A DNA stretch of 64,000 nt from Paraspadella gotoi (GCA_051294375.1 JBJCIZ010000040.1:100785-164784); one strand, 5' to 3'. Positions 22,200 to 33,968 are shown, numbered from the stretch's first letter. Program-made: numbers and translations. Notes: generated by a model from the sequence alone, not told the origin.

Positions 22200-22985
22200 T
22201 CAGTATTTTTTTTTGTTTTGAATTTTTCCACTTCAATATGATTTACTGCAATATGCAGATATGAGATTATAAGTCTTTTTTTTTTTCAATATATATCCAA
22301 ATTATTATATAAGAAATGCTTTAAATCTAATTACATAATATTTGCGGAAGAGTAATTAATATTGAGATGAAAATTCATTAAAACTCTTTGATATCAATAA
22401 AATAAAATGTGTATCAAAATACCTTTTTAATGAGAAAGCTATATCTTAATTTTTTAATTACAAATTAAAAATTAAATCTTTTACAAGCTATGGGATGGGA
22501 AAAAATTTTAACAATTTTCAATTGTAAACAATTGTAATATTTTTCCTTTTTTTTATTCTTTAATATTATATAAATCTTCCTTATTTTTGTTCAGTGCTGC
22601 CTTTTCTGAAACTCTTTTAAAACGATGTTCAGGCTCTTGCAGTGACTGTACATGCTGGCCTTTCCAAGCGGCTGTTCCAAATTTTCTCTCTTTCTCTTTT
22701 TGTTTCTGTCTCTCTCTGTCTCTCTCTCTCTCTGTTCTTCTCTCTATTTCTGTACGTTCTTTGCGTGATTAGCGTTTTTGAAAAATTTGATTATTTTTCT
22801 CCTTTTTAAAAATTTTGATTATCGCCATTTTATTCCACGCCTTTTTCTCAATGCAAAATCCCAAAATTTACATCCGAGTGATTTTCATCGATTTATTCTA
22901 TTTCTTTCTCTCTCTCTTTCTTTCTTTCTCTTTCTCTCTTTCTCTCTCTCTTTCACTCATCACGCTTTTGTTTGTTTTATTTATG
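22200..22985 (-). repeat. Inverted copy of the GA-rich repeat unit
   Basis: Reverse complement of 21,030-21,850, with CT microsatellites at 22,690-22,745 and 22,900-22,955, followed directly by the ATCATCGCATCA minisatellite. With the upstream copy it forms an interrupted palindrome around the 25-N gap at 21,918-21,942. Confidence 0.75.
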
Positions 22986-23264
22986 ATGAATGATTTCATT
23001 GCCGTCAATGAATGACTATCAATCGCATCAATAATGACTATCATCGTTTTCATATGAATGATTATCATCACATCAATGAATGACTATCATTGCATCAATC
23101 ATTTTGGTTTTATTAATATACATCAATCATTTTGGTTATATCACACCGATTCATTTGATTTATTCACGCATCAATATTGGTTTATTTCATCACATCAATA
23201 TTTGGTTATCATCGCATTAAAAATTGGTTATCAATCGCATCCAATCCTTTGGTATCATCGGTCC

Positions 23265-23915
23265 TCCTACGTGGGATTCTTCCCACACAGGATTTCCCAC
23301 ATGCGGATTCTCCCACACAGGATTTCCTCCCACATAGATTTCTCCCACGTGCGGATTCCTCTCAAACGGGATTCCTCCACGCAGGGATTTCTCCCATTCG
23401 ATTCCAATTAGAAAAAACAAATAATTTTATTTTTAATGAATCTAAGTTTGATTTTTTTCCTTCAACAAGAACATTGCAACAAGAAGTTAATCATATTTAA
23501 GGTGGGAGGAATCCCTGTGTGGGAGGAATCCCGTTGTGGAGGGAATCCCGCCTGGAGGAAATTCCCGTTTTGGAGGAATCCCGTTTGGAGGAATCCCACG
23601 TGGGAGGAATTTCCTATGGGAGAAATCCCGTGCGAGAGGAATTCCATGGGGAGGAATCCTGCGTGGGAAGAATTCCCGCGTTGGGAGAATTCCTATTAGG
23701 GAGAAATCCGTATGGGAGGAATCCCATGTGGGAGGAATTTCTTTTGGGAGGAATTCCCATGTGGGAGGTATTCTCGCGGGAGAATCCCGTGTGCGGAGGA
23801 ATCTCGCAGTGGGAGAAATCCCATGGCGTGAGGAATCCCGCCGTGGGAGGAAATCCCGTGTGAGAGGAATACATGTTTTGGAGGGATATCTCCGTGTGCC
23901 GGAGGTTAATACCAC
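23265..23915. repeat. Minisatellite module copy 4, noisy
   Basis: A short arm b (23,265-23,400), the core (23,400-23,500) and arm a reversed (23,500-23,910). Indels relative to copies 1-3 are frequent, which again suggests low-quality sequence. Confidence 0.75.
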
Positions 23916-23989
23916 AGCCCACCCGCATCAATATTGCCTTATTCATCAGGTAGGCTTCGATCCTATTCTTTTAAGATTTTTTTACTTTT

Positions 23990-25264
23990 AGGAAAAAACA
24001 GTTTAATATGGCACAACGATTTTATTATTGTAGATCGGACAAGTTTGACTCTGTCTTAAGAGTCTTCATCAGCGATTTTTAATTTAATCAACAATTTTCT
24101 CTCTCTCAGCAAGCGGATTGCGACGACCCCGATGCCTTTCCCGATCCTTGCAGCAATTATGCAACTCTCCTCGCAACCAAGTGTTGCCCAAAACGACGCT
24201 TGAAGGTAAGAGGGAGGAATCTGTATCCCCTGCATCTAGCAGGCCAGAAACAAGAATTAATCACCCGCCTTCGTTCGTTCAGGCAAGAGGAGCTGTCCGT
24301 AGGCAGCTTATTCAGGCCAGAGTGACATTTAGAATCAGCCCTTGGTACTCATTACCCCAGCCTCTACTACAAATTACCCTCCCAGTCTATGACAAGCCTA
24401 TAACCCATCACATCGCCACGTCCCACATTTATGCCAGCCGGGGGGCCAGCTCTTTTTTTGACTCTTTTCCTTATTCTTACTTTTCACTAACATCTTACTT
24501 ATCTATTCCCTAAAACTTATTTTCCCTTCACATTTCATTCTTTAGATGATTTAACTAATATATTAATTTCTTTTATTACTAGTTGTATGTATTAAGTTTT
24601 TTCATTTTTCACTCTGTTTGTAACCATTGTTATAAATGTTAATTATTTTCTCTCGCTCTTTTGTTCTCTCTCTCTCTCTCTGAATTTTTTCACCTATCAA
24701 GTTTCAACCAATTTTATCTTCTTCCATGTCCTTATCTTTCACCTGTCCTACACATCTGACCAGTTGGTTAGGTTAGTGACCACTGTCCTTTTCTAAATTC
24801 TTTTGTTGAATCTCCCTCCTTTCTCTCTCTCTCTCTCTCTTCTCTCTTCTTCTCTCTATCTCCAAAACTAATTATTATAATTAGAGAAAATTTGTTGATT
24901 ATAAAATCGCTGTATTGAAGACTCGAGACTAGAGTTCGAAACTTGTCCGATCTACAATAATAAAATCGTTCGTTGCCTATTAAAACTGTTTTTTCCTAAT
25001 CCTAAACACATACGAAAAGATTAAGAATCATAACAATGATTTTTATTAACAAATTTTTTAAAACCTTTATTTTTACAGATACTTTATTTGGCTCCGGTGA
25101 TCATAACGCGCACTAATCTTATGGAGGCATATTTTTTTAAAGTGTTTTGCACCATTCGCATTCCACAAAAGTAAATCGTATCAGAGACTTGGGCCAAAAT
25201 GAATCGGCGATCCTGCATTGGTCAAGCGGATGAACGCGAATTCGACCAATCAGCTTGCAGGATC
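23990..25264. mobile_element. Hammerhead element and partial LTR, noisy copy
   Basis: Matches 14,715-15,905 with many small indels. Hammerhead-like cores remain at about 24,032-24,078 (minus) and 24,905-24,955 (plus), both disturbed. The copy stops at 25,264 inside the LTR, just after CAGCTTGCAGGATC. Confidence 0.65.
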
Positions 25265-25282
25265 ATCTCTCTCTTTTTTATT

Positions 25283-25311
25283 GAGCCTGAACCGGCTTCG
25301 CCGGTAGGCTC
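25283..25311. repeat. GC-rich hairpin in AT-rich DNA
   Basis: GAGCC (25,283-25,287) pairs with GGCTC (25,307-25,311), and inside them CCGGC pairs with GCCGG around a TTC loop. Small internal loops TGAA and TA lie between the stems. A degraded relative lies at about 54,573-54,600. The function is unknown. Confidence 0.55.
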
Positions 25312-25404
25312 GATAAAAAAAACATTTGAAGAATTTTATAGAATATGAATAATGAACAAAGTCGACAAACAATTGTAAAGACTCTTTTCAGGCGGATCTG
25401 CTTA

Positions 25405-25740
25405 TCAGCAAATCCCGACTCTATAATCCACTTTGTCGGTCCGTTGGTCCGCCCCCTCAATCTTTTCGGTCATTCACTTATGTCAGAACACCCAATTATG
25501 ATAAAATATGCAAAAAAGATGTATGTCCATTTGTCTGTCCATCTGTTTATCCATTCATCCATCCATCCGTTCGTCCGTCCTTCCATCCTCCCTTAAAAAA
25601 ACTACAATTAATCTTTATTGGATTGAATATTTAAATGAAATTTTGTGTGTGTGATTGAGCTGGATACAAAGTTTCGATGAAATCGTGCAAGTGGAAATGA
25701 GTTTAAATGGAAAAAAAGTTGCATTAACTTATATATTTTT
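25405..25740. repeat. ~330-bp dispersed repeat with CCGTCCGT-type tract
   Basis: Shared with 29,228-29,590: ACTCTATAATCCACTTTGTC, then a tract of TCCATCTGTC-like units, then GATTGAGC..GATA and AAATCGTGCAAGTGG. Parts recur at 25,985-26,220, 28,970-29,060 (inverted), 35,100 and 57,300. It is a common interspersed repeat here, of unknown class. Confidence 0.6.
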
Positions 25741-25869
25741 ACCACTTTTAGCCCATAATTACTCTCCCTCAATCTCTCTCACTCACTCTCTCTCTTTCTC
25801 TCTCTCTCTCTCTCTTTATCTCTCTCTCTCTCTCTCTAACTTAATGTGTAGAGCATTTTTGTTAATGTT

Positions 25870-25921
25870 TTTCAAAGCTGATGAAGACTCGAACCAGCAG
25901 AGTCGAAACATGTACTATTGA
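25870..25921 (+). ncRNA. Hammerhead ribozyme of a second subtype
   Basis: CTGATGA (25,878-25,884) is followed by A, then stem II GACTC/GAGTC with a nine-base loop, GAAA (25,905-25,908) and the palindrome ACATGT, with a GTA cleavage triplet at 25,912-25,914. A CT microsatellite lies just upstream, and GATAATAAAAAATCGTTG follows, as in the other hammerhead termini. Stem I pairing is weak. The core is complete, so activity is possible. Confidence 0.65.
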
Positions 25922-25984
25922 TAATAAAAAATCGTTGTATTGGCACTCGATAAACATTTACTAATAAATCATAACTGGATTGAT

Positions 25985-27882
25985 AGATTGAGATGAAAGT
26001 TTGTTTGTGGGTAGGAAAGTGTGATTGAGCAGGATACAAAGTTTTAATGAAATCGTGCGAGTTTAAAAGGAAAAAACTAAAGACAAATTGATTGAATTTT
26101 TTTACTGATGTTTACTCATAAATATTTTAATTATTAAAAATCGGATTTATAAATTTTGGGTAGGAAAGTGTGTGATTAAACTAGATATGAAGTTTCGGTG
26201 GAATTGTGAGGGGAAAAATATAAAAAAGAAAAGTCATATTAGCCTAAAGTAGTTTTAAGTTTTCTCTCTCTCTCTCTTGCCAATCATTGGATCATCATGA
26301 TCACCATTTTTATTATGTTATGATCTGTTATGATCAGTTATGTTTGCCTCTATCTCTCTCTCATATCATTGGATCATTACTGATCGACTATGATTGATTG
26401 ATTGATTGATTTCCATGGCATCGACTATCAATAAATCGCTTTGACTGCATTGAAAAATCCTTAACATCGCATCCATAAATTCTTATCTCAACGATAAACC
26501 ATTATCATTGCAATAATGAATGATTATATGACTATCATCGTATTTCTGAATGACTAATGACTCATCACTTTCATAAATTTTTATAATCAGATCAATGAAG
26601 CACTATCATGACTTTTATTGCATCCTTAATTTGTTATAATTAAAGAACAATTTCATCATATTTCAACTGTCAATAACACATGTATTGATTTATTATTATC
26701 GCGTCCACAATTAATAAGTCTAATATTGTATTTATGATTGACTTTGATTGCATCAGTAAATAACTGTCATTACATTTAACATTACATTGTGGACGCAACA
26801 AGTTTATTCTTCAACAACGTTATAAACAATAACAGTCAAAATTGCTCAGATGCTAATCTATTACAAGGTATTTACAAAGGTCAACGTTTGACCATAAAGG
26901 TCAACGTTTTGACCATAAATAGGTTGGGGGAATTGAGCGAGGTAAGTTTGGTAAGGTCAAGTGGTTTGACCGAGGTTGCGTGTTCTTAGAATGTTCGTCC
27001 ACAACATCTTATTAGGGGTAGCCCAACTCAATGGGGTGAGTCAAAAATTTAGAGTGAGTACATGCCTCAAACGAATATTTAGACATTTTTAAGAATACTT
27101 TCAATGGACAAAATATTTTTAATATGGCTCTATCCCTAGTAATTAATTTTTTAATATTTTATTATAGATTAGAAAGACAAAATTTTTTTTAAATTTTTAA
27201 ATTCTAAGACCAGATTCAGGATAGCTCATAAAAAGTTGTCTCACCCAAAGTCATAATTTTTTTTTAAATATTTTTATAATAGGTGTGTCCAAAATAAGAA
27301 ACACTATAAAAAATTGTTATCGTCATCATCTTTCAAATATTTTTTCAGTTTTTGTTATTTTCACTTAGAAAACGTAAGAATTTTTAAAAGCTGTAATTAT
27401 ATTTCTTGTTTCACTTTTTATGCTCGATTTTTTAAAAATAATTTTTGCTCTATATAGTATTATAATATTTTTATTTAGGCTAGTACCCTCAGAAAAAAGC
27501 ATTTTTGACAAAAAATATTTGAATACCCTAATCTATGGTCATAATAGATTATTTTAACGCTGTATACATTAGCATTTAAATTTCATCGGCTATGGCTAAT
27601 TTTATGAATTGAAAATAATCCCTTATTTTTTATTTAAAGAAAGAAAGACACATCTAATTAGCTGCTTACCGCTAAATTATTGTGGGCAGATCCGACATTG
27701 TTAGCTTAAACTTGTTTATATATTCGCAGATTTTTATTGGTGTTATTTATTTGATCGGAACCAGGATTACAAATAATATATTGTATTGGTTGTACCAATT
27801 TCATATTTATTATTGTTACAAAAACTTTAAATTATAAAATTAGCTTAGCTACTAGAATGTATTTTAATTTGTTTTATCTTAC
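25985..27882. other. Non-coding AT-rich stretch with repeats
   Basis: It holds fragments of the 330-bp repeat, CT tracts, an ATGATTGATTG/ATCATCGCATC-type minisatellite (26,390-26,780) and three GGTCAA...TTGACC inverted repeats (26,878-26,975). The rest is AT-rich. As the last exon seen (ending 27,883) has an open phase, this is probably intron; I find no further exon in it. Confidence 0.5.
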
Positions 27883-28469
27883 CTAGCTTTTTCATTGTAC
27901 CAATAAAGTTTGTCTTTCAGTTTTTGCATTCCAGGATTACTGCCCAGATTGTAGTAGGATATTATTGCTTTTCTCATTGAATTTGAATTTAAAAGATTAA
28001 CAGTTTGACCACCATGTGATTCAGAATCCATTACATCCATGTATTTATTTTTACACCCACTGTAAGTCGGGTCTGGTTCATAGCACTTTGTTGCTCCTGG
28101 TTTACTTGCACATCCATAAGCACAGGCAGCGCAGTGTTTTTGACCTTGAAAACTGTTAAACCAGTTTTCTATACATTTTTCACAACGCTTTGAGCCTGCT
28201 GTTAAAGATCTAGTTCCTGGTTTACAAGCATAACAAGTTTTGGAAGCAACTACATCATTGTATGATCCAGGGGGACAAGAAAGACATTTCTCTGCTCGAA
28301 CCGGCTTATTAGCCATTGTTCCCGTATCACAAGGTTGACTGCAAGATTTGCTCATAGCTTTATTAACAAAATATCCAGGGGGGCATGAAAGACAGATTGA
28401 TCCTCCATCAGCAGGTTGATATTCTCCTTGCTTGCATGGTTGACATTTTGATTGTTGACCTTGAAAAAA
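27883..28469 (-). CDS. MACPF/Eph-like gene, exon 6 of those visible
   Basis: The exon encodes 195 residues. The acceptor is TTTTTTTAG just upstream at 28,470 and the donor is AG|GTAAGATA at 27,882-27,881. It enters in phase 0, which fits exon 5, and leaves with two bases of an unfinished codon, so the gene continues. The product has about five Eph-receptor-like cysteine repeats (CxxCPPGxxx type) in roughly residues 9-110. Then comes a less regular Cys-rich part ending near SGCKNKY, then a Cys-free tail with hydroxyl-, Asn- and Lys-rich sequence. Such repeats are extracellular and disulfide-bonded. The next exon was not found within the window. Confidence 0.8.
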
Positions 28470-28487
28470 CTAAAAAAAAGACATTAG

Positions 28488-28720
28488 TGAAGAGACAGTA
28501 ATTATTGATATGTGTTAATGACAGAACCGTTCAATATAAGCAGTCCCTGAGCTTCGGATCAGGCTGTAACACCATGTTACAGGCGGGTTAAGCGCCCCGT
28601 CCCTCTTAACTGCTAGGCGACCACCGGGCTATAACCCCGGACCTTTGGGTTAGGAGGCGAATGACTTGCCTCCGGCACCAATGGCTGCTGATGAACGGTT
28701 GGTGGATTTTAGTCCACCAT
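28488..28720 (-). mobile_element. Solo LTR of the TRIM family, beside a splice acceptor
   Basis: A 233-bp copy of the LTR found twice in the TRIM at 30,154-30,806. It is bounded by the 5-bp direct repeat ATTAG (28,483-28,487 and 28,721-28,725), a target-site duplication. Its edge is 17 bp upstream of the acceptor of exon 6 at 28,470, so it occupies the branch-point zone of that intron. Confidence 0.8.
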
Positions 28721-28725
28721 ATTAG

Positions 28726-29631
28726 TATAGAAAAATGAACTAATTTCTATTTTACAGACTCATTAGTAGATTTTAATTTTAGTTTTGTTCAACATTTCTA
28801 AAAGTTAGCCATTTTTTTTCATTGAATTGTATATTTTTTACTTTGGATATGACCTATGGAATATTATGCAAAGATCATTATTGACATACTCATGAATACT
28901 TTCCGAAGGTGTCATTGCTGATCAAAATTAAATGTAGATAATTACAATGTCCTACCCACACACAAAATTTTATTCACATCCATCCATCCAATCACGAGTA
29001 AATGCTGTTTTTTGCTAAGGATGAATGGACGGACGGACAGACGGACGGACTGACGGACGGTCTGTTTATAATTGTTATATCACTACATATTTTTTTTAAA
29101 TCTTTAAAATTTATAGTAGGTATAAAAAGTTAAACAAAAAACTTTTAATATATCTTATGTTTTTTCAATAAAATTTTTAAAAATCTTATAAAATCATGGT
29201 AAGATAATAATAATAAATACTAAATATACAAAATATCAGCAGAATCCGACTCTATAATCCACTTTGTCGGTCCATCGGTCTCCCCCCAAAATTTTGTCGG
29301 CAAGTCACTTATATCATCTCAAAACATCATATTATGATAAATTAAGCAAAAAAACCATGTCCGTCCATCTGTCGATCTCTCTGTCTGACTTAACAAAATA
29401 CTTCAATTACTCGTGATTGTATGGATTGATTGGAATTAAATTTTGTGTGCGGTTAGGAAAGTGTTGGATTGAGCGGGAGATAAAGTTTCGATAGAATCGT
29501 GCAAGTGGAAATGAGTTTAAATGAAAAAAATCTAAGTCACATTTATTAAAATATTTTTACCAATTTTAACCCATAATTACTCTAATTAATCATAATTGGA
29601 TGGATATATTGAGATGAAATTTTGTGGAGGC
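28726..29631. other. Intron with dispersed repeats
   Basis: Contains GGACGGACGGACAGACGGAC-type tracts (29,028-29,060), an inverted piece of the 330-bp repeat, and a full copy of that repeat at 29,228-29,590. There is no coding evidence. Confidence 0.5.
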
Positions 29632-29955
29632 GGCTCCCAGGGTGACTGAAAAACTTGCTCCTTGGGGCCAGCCCAGGGGGATAATTTTTTTAGCCATCAA
29701 GGGTGACCCCTTGTAAGATCCACTATGGGGCATCATCATTATCATCCTCCAAAACTACCTGCCCATTGGTTTTTAAGCTAGGGGCATCCCGCAGGGCAGC
29801 CCAAGGGGACTGAAACTCTTTTACATGGGGCCACCCTAGTGGGAACAATTTTTAAGCCATTGGGGCTAACTCCCTGCAGGATCTTCAAAATTCTAGGGGG
29901 CAATATAATTTTATGTCCCAAGGGGCTTAAAATTTTATACCCCATAGGGCTGCTT
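29632..29955. repeat. GC-richer block with GGGGC/GCCCC motifs
   Basis: Recurrent phrases such as AGCCC..GGGG and CTTGGGGCCAGCCC make a GC-richer island in AT-rich DNA. It is mirrored at about 50,530-50,855 and marks the outer boundary of the palindrome. The class is unknown. Confidence 0.5.
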
Positions 29956-30153
29956 TTTCATTTTATAATTAATCTGTTAATATTTTATAATTAAATGTTT
30001 AATTAAATAATAATTTAATGTTTTAAACAATAATATATTATAATATTTTTACTATTAAGGAAACATTTTAAATTTAAAAAAATTAATAAAAAAAATTAAA
30101 ATCAATATGTTAACCATTTTAAATAATAAAGATTTTAAAAAAAATTATATTAT

Positions 30154-30806
30154 TGAAGAGACAGTAATTATTGATAAGTGTTAATGACAGAACCGTTCAA
30201 TATAAGCAGTCCCTGAGCTTCGGATCAGGCTGTAACACCAGGTTACAGGCGGGTTAAGCGCCCTGTCCCTCTTAACTGCCAGACGACCACCGGGCTAGAA
30301 CCCCGGACCTTTGGGTTGGGAGGCGAATGACTTGCCTCCGGCACCAATGGCCGCTGATGAACGGTTAGTGGATTTTAGTCCACTATACATCCCCCCTCCC
30401 GTAGGAAGATGTCTGTTGTGTCTCTTCAGTGAATTGTTGTTGTTGGTGGAATGTTTGTCACCAAGTTGAGGCATGTCGCCTGATGTGTTGTGGGCGGAAA
30501 GTGCATCGCCAGGTTGAGGCATGTCGCCTGAAAGTGTTGTTGTTGCTGTTGTGTTCGGAAGTCGGGCTCACCAATGAAGAGACAGTAATTATTGATAAGT
30601 GTTAATGACAGAACCGTTCAATATAAGCAGTCCCTGAGCTTCGGATCAGGCTGTAACACCATGTTACAGGCGGGTTAAGCGCCCCGTCCCTCTTAACTGC
30701 CAGACGACCACCGGGCTAGAACCCCGGACCTTTGGGTTGGAGGCGAATGACTTGCCTCCGGCACCAATGGCCGCTGATGAACGGTTAGTGGATTTTAGTC
30801 CACTAT
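30154..30806 (-). mobile_element. Complete TRIM (miniature LTR retrotransposon)
   Basis: Read on the minus strand: 5' LTR (30,806-30,575), primer-binding site TTGGTGAGCCCGAC directly after it, about 188 bp of non-coding interior, polypurine tract GGGAGGGGGG, then 3' LTR (30,386-30,154). The LTRs are 232-233 bp, nearly identical, and GC-rich for this region, with strong hairpins. The flanks carry the 5-bp target duplication ATTAT (30,149-30,153 and 30,807-30,811). The interior holds two similar units with GGCGACATGCCTCAAC. It encodes no protein, so it depends on an autonomous element's enzymes. An inverted, noisier copy lies at about 49,605-50,290. It is inserted in the intron between exons 5 and 6. 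Confidence 0.85.
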
Positions 30807-30811
30807 ATTAT

Positions 30812-31751
30812 TTTAATATAGAAAATATTTTTTAAGTACTGTTATAAAGTATTTTTAAGAAGTAAGTTTTTTTAATGTTCCTTTAAAAATAACAAATATA
30901 TAAACCAAACATATTTTTATGCTTTATTAAAATATGTTATTAATATAATATTTTCATTAGCTTTTATATTATTTGATTTGATTTAAAAATAATTAATAAT
31001 TTGTATTATATTACTATTTAAAAATATTTTAATAATATGTATATTATTAATCAATATTATTTTTATTAGTTTGATTATGAATAAATTTTTTTAATTTTAA
31101 AATTTAAAAATATATAAATAGTTTTTAAAAAGTGATTATATAAATTTCTAACTGATTTTTTTTATAATTTTATTTTAAAAAATTTATAAAGCCAATATAA
31201 AATTAAAATCATTTTATTTAAAGATCATATTAATAAAAATTTGATAAATTAAATCATTTTATAATATTTTTATTTTTTTAACCACATGAAAAACTATAAA
31301 TTATGAATATTGTTGTGAATTGTATTAAATAAAAAAGAAATTGCAAGATTAATAATAACTTATTATCTGATTCGCTGTTTACAGCTGAAAACCAAAACAA
31401 CTACCTTTTGGTATTTAAAAAACTATTTTCACTATAACTTTTATACGTTTATATTTATTAACCAATTTATACTTTTATACTTTTATATTTATTAACCTAT
31501 TTTACTTTTTCTTAATGACTTTTATTAAACAATTGCATTTTAATTTATTGGGGTTTAAAGTTTGAAATAATGAATATTGGATTGACTTAATATTCTTTAA
31601 ATAGGAAGAATATAGGTATAGGTATAGGTATATGGTGTATTTTGTAAGTAGTCTAAACTAAAAGAATACCGCAGGACTTGACTAAAGAGCAACCAATAGT
31701 TTTATAATTAAATAATTGTAATGATATTGAGTATTTAGTTAATTTTCTTAC
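30812..31751. other. AT-rich intron
   Basis: Very AT-rich DNA with ATAGGTATAGGTATAGGTAT near 31,614-31,633 and no coding signal beyond the exon edge at 31,752. Mirrored at 48,612-49,600. Confidence 0.5.
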
Positions 31752-32936
31752 CCTAATTGGATATCGGACCGCAGCACTCTTTTCGTCACCATATTTTTTG
31801 AATAAGAAACCATAGCAACGAAAACTTTTTGTATTTTTAAAATTCACCCCTTTCAAACTATTTCTTGCAACATACAACACTGTCATTGACTTTTCCTTTG
31901 TACAATCAGGGTCATTTGTTCCATAAAATAAAAAGTTTTTAGTGTTGATTGGTGCTTTTGTTTCAACAGTATCAATATAAAATCCATTAATTCTTTTAGC
32001 AGTATTAAATTTAAAGAAAAGAAATTTTGGCCATATCTGCGAAAGTTTTGATTCCCAATATTGCATACCATACTTAGAAGAGCATTTTTCTCCAAAAAAA
32101 GCACATTCAGCTGGTTGTTCTTTTTTGGGTTCCGGTTTTGATCCTGGTTTGCCAAGGTTTTTTGCAAAATTTATTCTACCATATTCTTCTCCAGGATTAC
32201 AGCCATTGCACAAAGGGCTTCCGGCTTTACTTTTAGTTCCACTTTTGCATTTCAAACATTTTGTTCCACCTTCTTTGTCAAGATAATAGTTTTTAGGGCA
32301 TTTTTTGCAACTAGCTGATCCTAACACATCAGAAAATGTACCAGCAGGACATTTATTACATTTTCCTTGTCCAGACCTGTCTTGATAGGATCCAGTTGGA
32401 CATTTTTCGCATTTCACTGCTCCTTCAAGTGAAAAGTAACCTGGAGAACATGCCAAACATTTCATCTGACTTTTTAATGGCTGGATATACCCAGCTTTGC
32501 ATTTTGAACAAATTATACTGCCTGAACTTTTAGCATATGATCCTTCTAAACAAGGGTTACATGAAATGGTTCCATTTTTAGAACTGTAAAATCCTGGTAG
32601 ACATTTCTCACATTTTCCCTGTCCCCTATCTTTCTGATGAAAACCTTTAGGACATAAAGTACATTTTGAAGCTCCAGCATTGGAATAACTTCCTTTTTTA
32701 CAAATCTCACATTTTAGCTGCTTCTTTTTAGGTTGGTATTCACCCATGCTACATTTTTGACAACCAGTTCTTGGACTAATTAACTTAGTTCCAGGCTTGC
32801 AATCAGTACATTTTTCCGATCCTTTTTTATTGGCATAGGCCCCTCGAGGACATGGGGGACATTTCTTATTCCATTTGGGTTTATTATTATAAGTTCCTTC
32901 AGGACAGTCTAAACACATGTTCTCACCAAGATCATT
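31752..32936 (-). CDS. MACPF/Eph-like gene, exon 5
   Basis: The exon encodes 395 residues in phase 0 at both ends. The acceptor is TTTTTTTCTCAG at 32,937 and the donor AGG|GTAAG at 31,751. Residues about 1-255 form some 14 Eph-receptor-like repeats of the CxxCPxGxx...G...C type. From about residue 275 the Cys pattern stops, and INGFYID, NFLFYGTNDPDC, MTVLYVAR and FRCYGF appear in that order. This is the strand order of a discoidin (F5/8 type C)-like galactose-binding fold, usually a carbohydrate- or lipid-binding module. That assignment is by pattern only. The domain may be completed in exon 6 or be degenerate. A broken copy is at 47,305-48,611. Confidence 0.85.
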
Positions 32937-33968
32937 CTGAGAAAAAAATATAAGTGAAAAGGTAAAAAGAATTTACAATTAGAAATAAATATTTTGAAAT
33001 AACCGACAATTAAAAATTATGAATTTAATTTTTGACTGTATTTTTTGTTCATTTCTTAGTATTTTTTCACATTTATGTTTTGCATATATAATTAAAAATG
33101 AGTATTTTGTTTGAATGAACATAATGACTATTGCTTTTAAAAAAAATTGCCTTCTTTCTTTTATTTTCTGCCATATTTGAACTTGCTTTGTTTTAGTTTT
33201 TGAGAATGTTTTATCCTGGAAGTTGACTTTTTTTGGAAAAAGTACATATATTATTGAATAATATAACAGCAGGTAGGTTCACCGCTGTCACCACATGGTT
33301 GAAATATTTTTAAGGTTTATTACAAAAAAAAAAGAGTTTTGTACTCATAGAATGCATACAAAATTATAACTAACAAAGATTATGCAGATTAGAATAAGTT
33401 TTAAAAGTTTTTAAAGAAAAAAATTCAAAAAAGTCTGGAGAGGCAAGCAGCTGATTGAAATGCATCTTTTAGTCCCTTTGTTAACTAATAAATTAAGAAT
33501 AAAAAACTTCATCAAATCAGGACGCCAAAGATTGTTTTTTTTGTGTCGCTATTGATAGTAACAACTTGTAAAATTTGCTTGGAGCATACATTTTGATGTG
33601 CATTAAAATAATAAAGGAAAAATAAACCAGCCATGTGATCACATCAAAGAGATTAGATATCAAAAATACTTGTTTTACATTGGCTCCATCATAGCGTAAA
33701 CTGATTATATGATCAGAGAATTAATGCTGCATAGTTTGTTTAAATATCAGTTATTTTATCATTGATCAACCATAAGTCGCTCATAAGAGTATATGCAGCT
33801 AATGAATTAAAATCAGCATTTTTTCTTTTAATTCGGTACTAAATAAACCTGGGCTACTCTTTTCTTCAGTTATATTATTACATTTTTATAAATTATGAGT
33901 TTTTATATGGTTATTTAATGAATATAGTTTAGGCGTGTTTACAATGTTTGAAAGGTCATAGTACTTAC
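32937..33968. other. Intron between exons 4 and 5
   Basis: AT-rich sequence with no repeats beyond simple tracts and no coding frame. Mirrored at 46,129-47,304. Confidence 0.5.

Noticed and set aside
28488-28720. tRNA-derived SINE, because GGTTCTAGCCC and TGGCAGTTAAGAGG resemble B and A boxes
   Set aside because: The boxes are in the wrong order, and the paired copies with primer site, polypurine tract and target duplications show it is an LTR.
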